Shown: positions 51,142 through 63,505 of the stretch, one piece after another
How positions within the stretch are numbered: position 1 is the first letter of the stretch
How the letters are laid out: each line of letters begins with the position of its first letter
Assembly (NCBI RefSeq): GCF_019175385.1
Contig: NC_083345.1
Location: forward strand, 7,789,205 to 7,853,204
Direction: 5' to 3'
Origin: Lycium barbarum
Taxonomy: Eukaryota > Streptophyta > Magnoliopsida > Solanales > Solanaceae
DNA length: 64,000 bases
Translations under genes and position numbers: made by a program
The notes under the pieces: generated by a model
Seen by the model: the letters and a program-made list of their open reading frames with translations, nothing else
Databases searched by the model: none
Told to the model about the DNA's origin: nothing

Positions 51142-51835
51142 GGGGTTAAAACCCCATTTTTCATCAAAAATTTTCCAAAACCTTCCAGAAATTTCAACCA
51201 ACAAAAGGGGCTCTTACACCACCTAGAAGTGAGGATTTTGAGTGAATTTAAGCTACGGAATATCAATCGAGGTCCGGACAACATGTAGTCGCAATTATAA
51301 TTTCGTTTTGTGTTGGAGTGAGCTTGGAAACAAGTGGATATTGAAGATCTTGCTACTTTAGTAAATATAAGGTATGAATCCTTGAATCTTTTTCTTTATC
51401 AACATTGATTAAGGAATAATTGCAAGAATAAAAGTTATAGTTTGTTGTGTTGGTGTTGTTGGCTTATGGATTGAGGTTTGAAGAGAATTTTAGATGAAAA
51501 TATATATATATCTTGTATAATATTGAGGATGTTGTTGATATTGTTGGTATTGTTTGGGAGTTGTTTTAGTATTTGGAGGAAGTCGATGATATAGGGGAGA
51601 TGTTGCCCAAATTTTCGTAACCCAAATTAGACTTCCATAAATTAGTGCTTATAAGTTGATGGAAATATAATGAAAGTGTGATTAAAGATGTGTTTCTCGA
51701 TATATAGGTTCGGGTGAAGGGCAAGCGTCGGGGTAAGGAACTCTTTAAGTGGTGGCTTGACGGATAAGGTATGTAAGGTGTTCGTTTCCTTTTTTCTTTA
51801 GCACCAATCCAACTAGAACATAAACATGAGCGTTC

Positions 51836-54320
51836 GGGATTGTATGATTTTCGTGCACCAATCCAACTAGAAGCACCGGTTTGAAGCAGGATCGTCGTCA
51901 TCCTTCCAAGGGTAATTTCGGGATTGTATGATTTTCGTGTCTTCAGAATATTGTATTTGACTGCTTTATTAGGTGTACTTTTATCATTTTTGGACATAAA
52001 AAACCGCCCATATTTTATTTTCAACTTTTTTGTCCGATGAAAAAGCTGCACCTTACTTCAACTTCCTATGCTATGGGGGCCCATCTGCTTTTCCTATTTT
52101 CACGGCTCTTTGGTTCCTTACATTTTCTATAACATCAGTGGACCCACCTCTTTATTTTGTATAGACAAATTCCATTTCTCTTTACATTGTATTCCTACTA
52201 TTAATATGCTTATTAATTACTCTGTTAATATATATTACTTCTATTAGTTTATTCATTTTAGTGGCAAATCAAATTTTTTTTATTTAAGTCACTCAATTTT
52301 TCATCTGAATTCCTTCAAATGTTAATTACGTACTTCATTAATACTCATATTTTATTTACAAAACATTTTATAGATGAAATAGGGAACTCAAAGACTATGT
52401 GATTGTTGTTTGTTCTTATACCAATGTTAATAATATTTATCCACTATTAATTTTACGTTTAATGAAATGATTTATTACCATATAAAAATATAACTTTTCA
52501 AATACTCTGAAACAAAAAAATATATGGTAACATAAATTATTGAATCCGTGCTTTCAAAAATTTTAGCTTTTCACACGTGATTTCACGAAAAATCGTAAAT
52601 ATGAGAATTTTTTTTTAATTGCATAGCGATAAAATTATAATTATAACTATTATAGAAGAGTGAGTTTGGTCATCAACCCACTCTTCTATAATAGTAATTA
52701 AAAAAATAAAATAAGGTGGGGTTCACGTGAAGAATTAGCAGACAATTGCCAAAAAAAAGAAGGTGGGGTTCACGTGAAGAAGAAGGAGATAATTGCGGAA
52801 AAAAATAGGACATTTAAATAATGATAATAAGTTCAGAAAATGGTAAAGGTATACTTAGAGAAAATTTAAAGAAGAGAAATTCAGGAAAAAAGAAATAACG
52901 ATTTAAATTGAACACAAAAACCGCTAAAGAAGTCATAAAACCAAAAGATTTAAAACTTATACCTTTGGGTAAGGATAAAAATGCACTAATTTTAGACACA
53001 TACGTCTCACGCAAATAATGAGGAATAACATCAAGAAGATGAAATATAAACGGTCAAGAAACGTATCCACATATTTTCTTAAAATGATGAAGTTGGTCTA
53101 TACTTAAAAATTTAAGACTACAACATATGCTAACACATGAAAGCGTTTTCCAGTATTGTTGAGTAGCAAGAGATGATGACATGAAACTCGGTAGGAGAAG
53201 GTGTATTTCAAATCTTTCAATTGGAGAACCAAACCAAGAAAGTCATTTATGGGAGAAGCGGACTAAGTAAAATAATTTATTGATATTTTCAATTAATTGA
53301 ATTATAATACTTTCTATAAAAAAAATCATAATTATATTACTAAAATGTACTCTTTCTGTCCTATTTTATGTGATATAGTTTGACTAGGCACGAAGTTTAA
53401 AAAAGAAAGGAAAGATCTTTGAAACTTGTGGTCTAAAACAAGTCATAGATATTTGTATGGATTTAAATTATTTCATTAAAAGTAAAAGAGGAAATTTCAA
53501 GTTAAATGATTTCTAAACATAAAAATATATCATTCTTTTTTAGATAGACCAAAAAGAAAAATATGATACTATTTTGGGCAATTTGCAGAATTTCCCTTCT
53601 TTTGGGGTGGTCTTTAAATTTTACCCCTCATATTTGAAATATTTAAATTTTTCCCTTCGGCTAAAACCCATGAGTTTCAGGTTCGAATCCCCACACAGTG
53701 AAAATTTTAAAAAAATTTCGCAAGGCAAAGTTTAAATTTCGCTATGCCCCCACCAGCATACACTTGTAAAAGAATTATCAAAATTATGCCGGACCCGGCA
53801 TACTTATGCCTTATGGGCAGACTTGGCATAAGTATGCCGGGTCCGGCATAACTTTGATAATTCCTTCACAAGTTTATGCCGGGTCCGGCATAAAAGTTTG
53901 CCAGTATGCCCCTACCGGCATAAACTTGTGAAGGAATTACCAAAGTTATGCCGGACTCGGCATACTTATGCCAAGTCTGCCCATAAGGCATGAGTATGTC
54001 GGGTTCAACATAAATTTGGTAATTCCATAACAAGAGTATTCCGGGTCCGACATACACGTTACCCAAACCTTGCCTTGCAATTTTTTTTAATTTATGCTTG
54101 AGCGGGGATTCGAACTCAGAACCTCATGATTTCTGCGTGAACGCTCAGAGTTGCAATGCAAAGGGCAAAAATTAAAGACCAGCAATATGAGGGGTATAAT
54201 TTAAAGACCACAAATATGAGGGGCAAAATTTAAAGACCACTCCAAAACAAGGGCAATTCGCGCAAAAAAATGTACTATTTTTTGTATTGGGCTCGTGCTA
54301 GCACGGGCTTTCATCATCTA

Positions 54321-54321
<1 letters not shown>
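51836..54321 (+). mobile_element. Insertion in the 5' LTR ending in a Helitron tail
   Basis: The 3' end is typical: stem GCTCGTGC/GCACGGGC (54291-54308, one wobble pair), 9 nt, then CTAG|T at 54318-54321, next to an (AT)n target. The 5' end is unclear: no TC start was fixed. The first part holds a direct repeat of 'gggattgtatgattttcgtg' (about 51837 and 51921) around an unknown fragment. Other contents: a hairpin with a 17-bp stem (about 52647-52695), a 47-bp tandem duplication ('aaggtggggttcacgtgaag', about 52714 and 52761) and foldback element 53576-54272. Confidence 0.5.
53576..54272. mobile_element. 'atgccgg' foldback element
   Basis: The ends are inverted ('ggggtggtctttaaatttta' against 'aaatttaaagaccactcc'), and so is nearly everything between them, with a centre near 53895. 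The interior is a series of near-palindromes of the form atgccgggtccggcat (about 53787, 53836, 53877, 53948). Candidate 9-bp duplications TACTATTTT flank it (53567-53575 and 54273-54281), fitting a Mutator-type origin, though the two outer ends are not perfectly symmetrical. Confidence 0.7.

Positions 54322-54381
<60 letters not shown>
54322..54381. repeat. (TA)n microsatellite
   Basis: About 60 bp of uninterrupted TA directly after the Helitron tail. The 3' LTR also has TA tracts (63850-63866 and 63973-64000), so this is probably LTR sequence into which the Helitron inserted. Confidence 0.9.
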
Positions 54382-54383
<2 letters not shown>

Positions 54384-54987
54384 CATACAAACGATTTTAT
54401 CATGCATTGTATGTTGTTCTACTTCCAGATGTTCGGTTTTCTTTTGCCTATATTAATGTCACACTTTATCTTAATTATGTTGTTTCCCTCCTGCCTTACA
54501 TACTCAGTACTTTTATCCGTACTGACGTCCCATTTCCCGGGACGCTGCATTTCGTGCTGCAGGCTCTGACAGAATTATCGAGGAGCAACCGTAGTAGGAT
54601 TTTTCCAGCTTCAGCGGTGTTAGCAAGTACCACTACTCCGGGCTTGCTATCTTTTGGGTACTTTCTGTTAGTATAATATATGTTCATATGTATACTCCTA
54701 GAGGCTCATGGATATTGTGGGATATGTAAATATTATGTATGGCCTTGTCGGCCTTGTTTTGGCTTCTTGACATATTTTTGATAGCCTTGTCGGGTTTATG
54801 ATATACTTTATGTGTAGCGACCTTGCCGGTCCGCAGATGTACATATGTGTTGAATTGTCTATGTTGGGCCTTTTTTGCGTGGAGATGTTCCTTGAGTTAT
54901 AGTATGTGATGTCCAAGTAACGGTTAAGTCAGGTGGCTTTCGGCCTACGGGTTGGAGCCTGTCATACTCCTCGATGGGGGTGTGACA

Positions 54988-55002
54988 AATTGGTGTCAGA
55001 GC
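54988..55002 (+). other. Primer binding site, tRNA-iMet type
   Basis: TGGTGTCAGAGC starts 3 nt after the LTR end; the usual form is TGGTATCAGAGC, so one base differs. Confidence 0.75.
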
Positions 55003-55190
55003 GGTTCAGTCCTAGGGATGTCCATGAGCCGTGTCCAGTAGAATCCTGGTTAACGATATGTCGTGCACCATATCTATAGCTAGGAGGCTACAGGACATTT
55101 AGGAAGATACTTTTCTTCATGATCTAGATCGTGCAATAGAGTCAAGTTAAGAATACAACTATCTAATCTTTCCGTGTTTAATTTTCAGCA

Positions 55191-56600
55191 ATGCCTTCGA
55201 GGAAGAAGAAAGTCAGTAGTATACTGGGCACTGCAGGGGAAGGCCCGAGCCTAGTACCGCCACCTGAGCTAGGGCATAGCGAGGCTCAGAGCGCTACCCC
55301 CACGCATGCCACCTCTACTCCTTCAGGTGCAGAAGGGAAAGAGAGGGCTCCAGATCCTCCGACTCCTCAGCCTTCAGCTCCTCATCCCGCTGCTACAGAA
55401 CAGGACTTGAGAGACGTAGTCCAGTTATTGACTAGATTAGTGGCTGCTCAAACTCAGCGGCAGGCTGGCCTTCCGGATAGGGCTGTTAGTTCCCGTGTAC
55501 GTGATTTTTATACTTTGGACCCTCCGGTGTTCACGGGGATAAACCCGAAGGATGACCCTCAGAATTTTATAGATCGAATAGGCCGCGCTTTGAGGGTAAT
55601 GCATGCTTCTAACACAGAATCAGTGGAGCTAGCTTCGCATAGACTGTGGGATGTGGCCGCGGTATGGTATGAGCCTTGGCAGCAATAGAGAGGGCCGAAC
55701 GCACCTCCAGCAGTATGGTCGGAATTCACCAGAGCCTTTCTGGATCATTATCTGCCCGCTGAGGTTCGCAGAGCTAGAGCTGATGAATTTCTATTGCTTT
55801 GCCAGAATAATATGAGCGTTCGGGAATATAGTTTGAAGTTTAACTCCTTGGCTAGATACGCCCCGGCGATGGTAGCTGAAATGGAAGATAGGGTACATCG
55901 TTTTGTGACGGGACTTGGGCCTCACTTGATTAAGGATTGTATGACGGCTTCATTACAGAGTGGTATGGATATTGCTCGTATTCAGGCGTACGCTCAAAAT
56001 TTGGAGGATCTTGAACGCCGACAGCGGACTGAGCAAGAACCGAGAAGGGGCAGTTATAAGCGGGCCAGATCCGCAGGTTATTCAGGTGCTTATCAGAAAG
56101 ATTATAGGCCCCATTCTTATAGAATATCAGATCCTTCAACGGGTGGTGCACTTTCCAGGTTCCAGAGGCAGCGTTATGATAGACCCACTTATTCTGGACC
56201 GAGTCGAAGCTCGAGAGCGTCAGTTCCTTCTTACAGAGGAGAATCTAGCCAGGAAAGGCCTCCCTTGCCCCGTTGTGACTAGTGCGGTAAAGGCCACTCC
56301 GGCCAGTGCCGCTAAGGTATGAGGGTGTGTTACTCTTGTAGGCAGCCTGGTCATGTTATGGGAAATTGTCCAACCTGCGGTAGAGGGGGCCCAGCTCAGC
56401 CGACAGGTTCAATCGCAGGTTCTTCATCTTCTGTTCGCCCTCCTAGACAAGGTTCTTCTCCAGCTCCAGCAGGTAGAGGTAGGGGAAGAGGTCAGGTGTC
56501 TGCTTCCGGCAGCAACCAGAATCGTATTTATGCACTTGCAGGACGGCAAGATCTTGAGTCATCTCCAGATGTTGTGACAGGTATTTTATCCATTTGTTCT
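55191..56600 (+). pseudogene. Chromovirus gag, broken
   Basis: ATG at 55191 (MPSRKKKVSS). A Pro/Ser/Thr-rich N-terminus is followed by the gag core (FTGINPKDDPQNFIDRI, then DEFLLLCQNNMSVREYSLKFNSLARYAP), a basic Arg/Tyr-rich region and two zinc-knuckle-like segments. The first (CGKGHSGQC) follows a stop. The second, CYSCRQPGHVMGNC (about 56325-56370), is a proper CX2CX4HX4C. The frame is one piece but holds stops at 55686-55688, 56280-56282 and about 56313-56315. The capsid/nucleocapsid product would package element RNA; this copy cannot make it. Confidence 0.85.
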
Positions 56601-56601
56601 T

Positions 56602-59345
56602 ATGATGTCTATGCATTTGATCAATCCGGGTTCCACGCTATCTTATGTCACACCTTATATTGCTGATAAGTTCAGTATAAAGCCCGAATCTTTGTCCATG
56701 CCTTTCTTGGTTTCTACTCCGGTTGGGGAACCTGTTATTGCAAGACGAATTTATCGTAGATGTGTGGTTACGATATGTGGTAGTGAAACAGTTGCTGATC
56801 TAGTGGAGTTAGAAATGGTGGACTTTGATGCTATCATGGGAATGGATTGGCTAGCCTCTTGCTATGCCATTGTGGAATGTTGGTCCAAAACTGTGAAATT
56901 TCAGTTTCCAGGTGAACCGGTTCTTAAATGGATGGGCAATACCCTAGCACCAAAGGGTAGGTTTATTTCCTACCTTAAGGCGCGAAAAATGATTTCCAAA
57001 GGTTATATTTATCATTTGGTTCGAGTTAGGAGCACGGAAGCTGAACCGCCAACTTTGCAATCTGTTCCTGTAGTTAATGAATTTCAGGATGTATTCCCCG
57101 ATGAATTACTAGGCCTCCCTCCCGAAAGGGAAATTGAATTTGCGATTGATGTGTATCCGGACACTCAACCCATCTCTATTCCCCCTTATCGTATGTCCCC
57201 CGCCGAGTTGCACGAATTGAAGGTGTAATTGCAGGACTTGTTAGAAAAGGGCTTCATTAGGCCCAGTACTTCTCCGTGGGGAGCACCGGTATTATTTGTG
57301 CGCAAGAAGGATGGCTCACTAAAAATGTGTATTGACTACCGGCAGTTGAATAAGGTGACTATTAAGAACAAATATCCATTGCCTAGAATTGATGATTTGT
57401 TTAACCAGCTACAGGGTGCTAAATGCTTCTCGAAGATTGACTTGAGGTCAGGGTATCATTAGCTACAAGTAAAAGGGGAAGACATTCCGAAGACAGCTTT
57501 CCGAACGAGATATGGGCATTTTGAATTCTTAGTTATGTCCTTCGGATTGACAAATGCTCCTGCGGCGTTTATGGCGCTAATGAACACCATATTCCGACCC
57601 TTCTTGGATATTTTTGTTATTGTATTCATTGATGACATCTTGGTATATTCTCGTTAGGAGAGGGAACATGCTGATCACCTCCGAAAGGTGTTGCAAACAT
57701 TGCGAGATCAAAGGTTGTATGCCAAATTTTCCAAATGTGAATTTTGGCTAACTTCAGTGGCTTTTCTAGGCCATATTATGTCCGATGAAGGTATTAAAGT
57801 CGATGATCGGAAGATTGAAGCCGTTAAGAATTGGCCTCGACCAACAACCGCTTCAGAAGTCCGAAGTTTCTTGGGTCTTGCTGGATATTATCGAAGATTT
57901 GTAAAGGGATTTTCTTCTATAGCAGCTCCCCTTACAAAATTAACTCAGAAGGGAGCCAAGTTTCAATGGTCAGAAGCGTGCGAGCGGAGTTTCCAGAAAT
58001 TGAAAGATAAGTTGATATCTGTCCCTATCCTCACCCTTCCAGAAGGCACCGAGGGTTACACTGTATATTGTGATGCGTCACGCACCAGTCTGGGATGTGT
58101 GTTGATGCAAAATGGTAAGGTGATTGCTTATGCCTCCCGACAACTACGGAAACATGAGCAAAATTATCCAACCCATGATTTAGAGCTGGCGGCAGTGATT
58201 CACGCTCTAAAGATATGGCGGCATTATTTATATGGAGTTCATGTCGATATCTATACGAACCATAAAAGCATTCAATATATATTTAGGCAAAAAGAATTGA
58301 ATTTGAGGCAACGAAGATGGCTCGAATTGCTAAAGGATTACGATGCTGAGATCTTATATCACCCCGGCAAAGCTAATGTTGTAGCTGATGCCCTAAGTCG
58401 CAAATCAATGGGAAGTCTGTTGTATGTGCCAGCAGAAAAGTTGGAAATGACCAGAGAACTTCATCGCTTAGCAAATTTGGGAGTTTGCTTACTAGATTCG
58501 GAAGACACTGGAATTGTTTTACAGAATATATCCCAATCGACTCTTGCCTCAGAGGTAAAGACTCAACAATATGAAGATCCAGTTTTAATTAACATTAAGG
58601 AAGGAGTGCAACACAATAGGATCTTAGCCTTCAAACTGGATTCAAATGGGTTCCTCAAACATCGAGGTCGTTTGTGCATTCCAAATGTAACTGGGCTTCG
58701 AGACAGGATCATGTCAGAATTTCATTACTCCTGGTATTCAATTCATCCCGGGTCCACCAAGATGTATCATGACCTGAAGGGCTTTTACTGGTGGAATGAT
58801 ATGAAGAAAGATATTGATAACTTTGTACCTCAATGTCCCACTTGTCAACAGGTGAAGATCGAGCATCAGAAACCCAGTGGCTTATTACAAGAAATGGAGA
58901 TACCAACATGGAAGTGGGAAGTGATTAATATGGATTTTGTCACAGGATTGCCCCGTTCTCGCCGCAAATTCGTTTCTATTTGGGTGATTGTTGATAGGTT
59001 AAGTAAATCAGCTCATTTCTTGCCAGTAAGAACTACCTATACTGCTGAAGACTATGCTAAGCTATATCTTAAGGAGATTGTGCGCCTTCATGGCATTCCG
59101 CTGTCAATTATTTCAAACAGAGGCGCACAATTTACATTTCTGGAAATATTTTCAGGAAAGTCTTGGTACTCGAGTAAATCTTAGTACGGCTTTCCATCCG
59201 CAGTCAGACGGTCAAGCTGAGCGGACTATTCAGACCTTAGAAGATATGTTACGAGCTTGTGTACTGGATTTCCAAGGAAGTTGGGACGATCATTTGCCTT
59301 TGATAGAGTTTGCTTATAACAATAGTTATCATGCCAGTATCAAAA
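56602..59345 (+). pseudogene. Chromovirus pol: protease, RT, RNase H, integrase, broken
   Basis: Frame is +1 relative to gag after a 1-nt slip near 56610. Protease shows [13 protein letters not shown], where the family has Asp in place of the Asn (codon 56623). RT contains [22 protein letters not shown] and the active site FIDD, with stops at about 57226, 57462 and 57656. RNase H follows ([14 protein letters not shown]). Integrase has an HHCC region ([10 protein letters not shown]...CPTC), NMDFVTGLP and ISNRGAQFT. The second catalytic Asp of the DDE triad is therefore Asn, while a Glu ([12 protein letters not shown]) is kept. A frameshift near 59150 precedes that last part. The reading ends at HASIKM (about 59345), where the inserted LTR fragment begins. 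Confidence 0.88.
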
Positions 59346-59346
59346 T

Positions 59347-61606
59347 GCCAATTATCAAAATACTTAATAAAATACTTGTTTAAACATGAGTGCGGAAATA
59401 ACATGAATGAGCCAAAATGGCTAGACGACTACAAATGTCTGACATGACATAACTAACTTGTCTAGTCTATGAAACCTCTAGCATGAGTCTGAACATAAAA
59501 TGTACTTGCTGGGACAAGGCCCCCAGCATACCCTTAATGCATCAATGACATAAGGTAAACAACTGACTAAACCCCGAAGAGAATGGGGCTCACCCAAAAA
59601 TTGATACGAGAGTTGTCCTACTGAGCAGGTGCGTCGTCCTGTAAGTCAGTACTTGCATCGTGAAATGCATGCCCCCAAGGCAAATAAACGGGGACATCAG
59701 TACTTTGAATGTACTAGTATGTAAACACATGAGAGAAATAGCAGGCACATGATACATGAACATGAAATTGAAACTGAAACTGAATACTGAAACTGAGCAT
59801 AAACATGAGTACTGTAAACATGCAGTAATCTGTAATACCGACATGAACCACCACGGGGAAAAACGTGGAGTCTGATCTCTGCCCGATCAGCTAAGCCATC
59901 TCGTACCTTGCTGGGGCACGAGACATGAACATGACATGAATGGATCCAAAATCCCTCAATGGGGAAAATATGAAGGAATCGTCCTAAATGGGCGGAGCGA
60001 TCCTTATCGTACGTTGGCATACGTAGTTTCAGGCTATCTAAGCCTTCTCTGTATTAATACAACTCCCGAACATGAAAATAACTGAAAACATGATTTCTGA
60101 ATCTTGACATGAACATGGGTACATGAAGACATGACAATAAATACATATATAAAAGTTTTTCATGAAAATAAGCATAATATCTCATATCTTGTGTTATGGA
60201 ACCCATGGGATGCAAGTTATGGTTTTTCATAGATTATGGACTGAGTCTCAATTACCAAAACAGTAAATTAAGACTAATCAAACTGAATTGTAACTGACCA
60301 TATAATATACATCATGGTTCAAGTGTCTAGGGTTTAGCATGAATATACCTAGAATCCTAAAACTTGGTGTGTAATCATGGAATACTGAAACATGGGGAAG
60401 AACAAGGATGTTCCCACACGTGGATAGCGCCTAGATACCTTGACTTCCTGCTTTTGAGCGTATCACAATGTCCTTCAATCCCTTCAACTTTAATCTATAG
60501 CAATACAGGTCATAGGGATTCTATATTAGCAACAATATCCATGTTTTGATCATCTAAGCATTTTATCAAACACTTGGTGGACATGAAGCTCCACAACCTT
60601 CATTAATGGTGTTTTCTTCACCCAATTCCCATTCTTTTACTCCTAACTGATTCTACAATGTCAACATATCTATATTTATGAATCATTTCAAACCTTCATC
60701 CAACAATGTCACTATTCACCTTTCATGACCCATTTCCTACACTCTTCTCCAATCCAAGCATTTTAACTTATCAACACTTTAATCATCATGAGAAAGTCAT
60801 GAAACTTACCTTAGATAGTGGTTGAACAAGTCTTGAGTGGAGTTACTCCTCTAGCACCAAAACCCTACTTCACTTCCCTCGGATTTTCTTGAATTAAATA
60901 AACTTTGGCTAGGTTTCATACACTTGGGTTCATGGATTTGGTGTTATTGATCATGGGTTTCCCTTGAATTTTCTTGTGGATGAATGTTAGAGAGTATTCT
61001 AGAGGTTTTCTTGACCAAGAATGATGAAAAATATGATTTTGGTCGAGTTGGGTCTTATTTAAAGTAGTCCAGAAAATTCTGGACCGACACAACATGCGGC
61101 ACACTTTGCGGGACGCAAAGCATGCTTTGCAAAACGCATGTTGTGTCGCAAACCATGCAGGACCTCACAAATTTCACTGGCACACTTTGCTGCGCAACTG
61201 CGTGGCCGCATGTCGTGTTTGCGGGCCGTATGTTGCGCCGCAAAGTGCGCCAGAGTGTGATATTTTGCCCAAACAGTCTGTCGTAGAATGACCATAACTT
61301 TTGATCCCAATATGCTGTGAGGGCCCACGACCTATGGTTGGAAAGATCTTTCAAAGGGATACAACTTTCATCAAGGAAGTTTTCCCAAATTCCAAATTAA
61401 TGGAGGGGTTATGTTCGTAGGAAGTAAGACCTTCTACAAACTCACTTGCAAACATGCCCCGTAGAGTGGCTTCCAACTTTGCTTTGCCCAAAAATATTTC
61501 TTATGACTTAATTGGTTTTCAAAACACTTCCTATAACCCTCATATTGGTTCCATTATATTATCATCTTATGAGAAAAACCTTCGCCCGAAGCTACGAGGT
61601 GTTACA
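59347..61606 (-). mobile_element. Truncated solo LTR inserted in integrase
   Basis: Read on the minus strand it starts TGTAACACCTCGTAGC (61606) and shows the usual Tekay-like LTR features, including 'gtactgatgtccccgtttat' and a GC-rich CpG-dense block (61081-61260). The opposite end at about 59347 is not a TG/CA terminus, and no target duplication is found, so that end is truncated. It resembles family B (9764-15686) but is a distinct subfamily. Confidence 0.75.
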
Positions 61607-61871
61607 ATAAGTTACAGAAAATCTGACTTATGAAGAAGAACCAATTGTTATTCTCGACAGACAAGTTCGCAGACTCTGAAACAAGGATGTGGCTTCACTG
61701 AAGGTTCAATGGAGGAGTAAAGATAGGAAAGAGATGACATGGGAAGCCGAAGCAGAAATGAAGTCCAAGTATTCCCATTTATTCCCCGTCACAGATGATA
61801 CTACTCCGAAAGAAATCTTGCAAGGTTCTGCTACATCCGCAAATCACTTACAAGGTAAACGTTATATTTAA
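61607..61871 (+). pseudogene. Chromovirus pol C-terminus, chromodomain-like
   Basis: Continues the polyprotein after the inserted LTR: NLTYEEEPIVILDRQVRRL, a stop (about 61678), then NKDVASLKVQWRSKDRKEMTW and AEMKSKYSHLFP. The ILDR...VKVQW...TWE spacing is that of the Tekay-type chromodomain, thought to direct integration into heterochromatin. About 150 residues expected between HASI and this part are missing, so a deletion accompanied the LTR insertion. Confidence 0.75.
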
Positions 61872-62060
61872 ACCCCCCTTGAGACTCAATAAGATGAGAA
61901 ATATTATTCTAATCATCGTGTGACCGCGTGTCATTGATTACAGTATCATGTAGGACTGGTGATTAGGACTTGTGACTTGTAGGAGAGATACCTTATTAAC
62001 GTTCCGTGGAAAGATTTATTAACCCTCGGGTACTCCAACATTCGAGGACGAATGTTTTAA

Positions 62061-62073
62061 AAATGGGGGAGAA
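62061..62073 (+). other. Polypurine tract of the chromovirus
   Basis: AAATGGGGGAGAA directly before the 3' LTR start TGTTTCACC. Confidence 0.8.
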
Positions 62074-62474
62074 TGTTTCACCTCGTAGTCGTGTATGTGA
62101 AATCTATTAGGCGTTATTTGTTTAAGCCTAGACGTGGAGCATTTATCTCATGGTTACGAGGGTTTGAGTTCATATAATAAGCTATGAAAGACTCTGGGAC
62201 CAAGCAAATCAAGGAAAATAAGTTTATCGAAAAATTTGAAATAGAATTTTGAGTCAACTTTGGAGGGGTATATCTCTATGTATATTAGGAGTTTTAAGGT
62301 GTTTCAAAATCCTAAAATGAAGTTCGTCGAGTATAGTTTCCAATGTAATAAAACCGCTCGTCGATAGGACTTCGGAGTATAGAATTATGGACGTTACAAA
62401 CTGAGCTGACAAAGCAGAAACAGAGCTACTACAGTACTGCTACAGTGCTGCTACAGTGCTGCCGCCTCAGCTAC

Positions 62475-62481
62475 TATAAAA
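62475..62481 (+). promoter_or_regulatory. TATA box of the 3' LTR
   Basis: TATAAAA in the same context as the 5' LTR box at 51135. The adjacent CTACAG repeat run is shorter here. Confidence 0.65.
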
Positions 62482-62837
62482 GGGGTTAAAACCCCATTTT
62501 TCATCAAAAATTTTCCAAAACCTTCCAGAAATTTCAACCAACAAAAGGGGCTCTTACACCACCTAGAAGTGAGGATTTTGAGTGAAATTTAAGCTACGGA
62601 ATATCAATCGAGGTCCGGACAACGTGTAGTCGCAATTATAATTTCGTTTTGTGTTGGAGTGAGCTTGGAAACAAGTGGATATTGAAGATCTTGCTACTTT
62701 AGTAAATATAAGGTATGAATCCTTGAATCTTTTTCTTTATCAACATTGATTAAGGAATAATTGCAAGAATAAAAGTTATAGTTTGTTGTGTCGGTGTTGT
62801 TGGCTTATGGATTGAGGTTTGAAGAGAATTTTAGATG

Positions 62838-62840
<3 letters not shown>

Positions 62841-62869
<29 letters not shown>
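62841..62869. repeat. (TA)n tract in the 3' LTR
   Basis: Longer here than at the matching place in the 5' LTR (about 51500-51510), so length has changed since insertion. Confidence 0.8.
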
Positions 62870-62872
<3 letters not shown>

Positions 62873-63417
62873 CTTGTATAATATTGAGGATGTTGTTGTT
62901 GATGTTGTTGGTATTGTTTGGGAGTTGTTTTGGTATTTGGAGGAAGTCGATAATATAGGGGAGATGCTGCCCAAATTTTCGTAACCCAAATCAGACTTCC
63001 ATAAATTAGTGCTTATAAGTTGATGGAAATATGATGAAAGTGTGATTAAAGATGTGTTTCTCGATATATAGGTTCGGGTGAAGGGCAAGCGTCGGGGTAA
63101 GGAACTCTTTAAGTGGTGGCTTGACGGATAAGGTATGTAAGGTGTTCGTTTCCCTTTTTCTTTGGCACGAATCCAACTAGAACATAAACATGAGCGTTCC
63201 ATAATAAATCCACTCCATTCCCATGCTTTGTATATCAAACCTTAATGTCTTGTTATTTGATTGATTCTTGAAATATTATTTTACTCATCATCGATTATTC
63301 CTTTGGACTCGATACGAATTCCATAAGCTATTCGGAGGCTACCGACCTCATGTCACTCCTAAAGGCCAAGGCTAGATCATTGACTTCTTATTCAAAAATC
63401 AGCCTCAGAACATTGCG

Positions 63418-63505
63418 CTTTCCTTCCGTATCGTGGAAGGAAAGCAGAGTCTTGCGCAGAAGGCCTCAGGATATTGCGCTTTCCTTCCGCATCGCGGAAG
63501 GAAAG
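63418..63505. repeat. Duplicated perfect hairpin
   Basis: Two copies at a 61-bp period. The second (63479-63505) is a perfect 12-bp stem CTTTCCTTCCGC / GCGGAAGGAAAG with loop ATC. The first (63418-63444) differs by C-to-T at the two CpG sites nearest the loop. Confidence 0.85.

Larger units (their letters stand above)
50724..54987 (+). mobile_element. 5' LTR of the chromovirus, with internal insertion
   Basis: Starts TGTTACACCTCG and ends GGGGTGTGACA. It matches the 3' LTR from its start to about 51835 ('catgagcgttc'), then differs completely until after the Helitron tail at 54321. The stretch 54382-54987 is again LTR-like ('cgtactgacgtccc', 'gacgctgcatttcgtgctgc'). Total 4264 bp, of which about 2.5 kb is foreign. 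Confidence 0.85.

Noticed and set aside
61059..61328. 89-codon Cys/His-rich frame in the truncated LTR
   Set aside because: A product of the CpG-rich inverted block; overlapping frames on both strands and no known domain.
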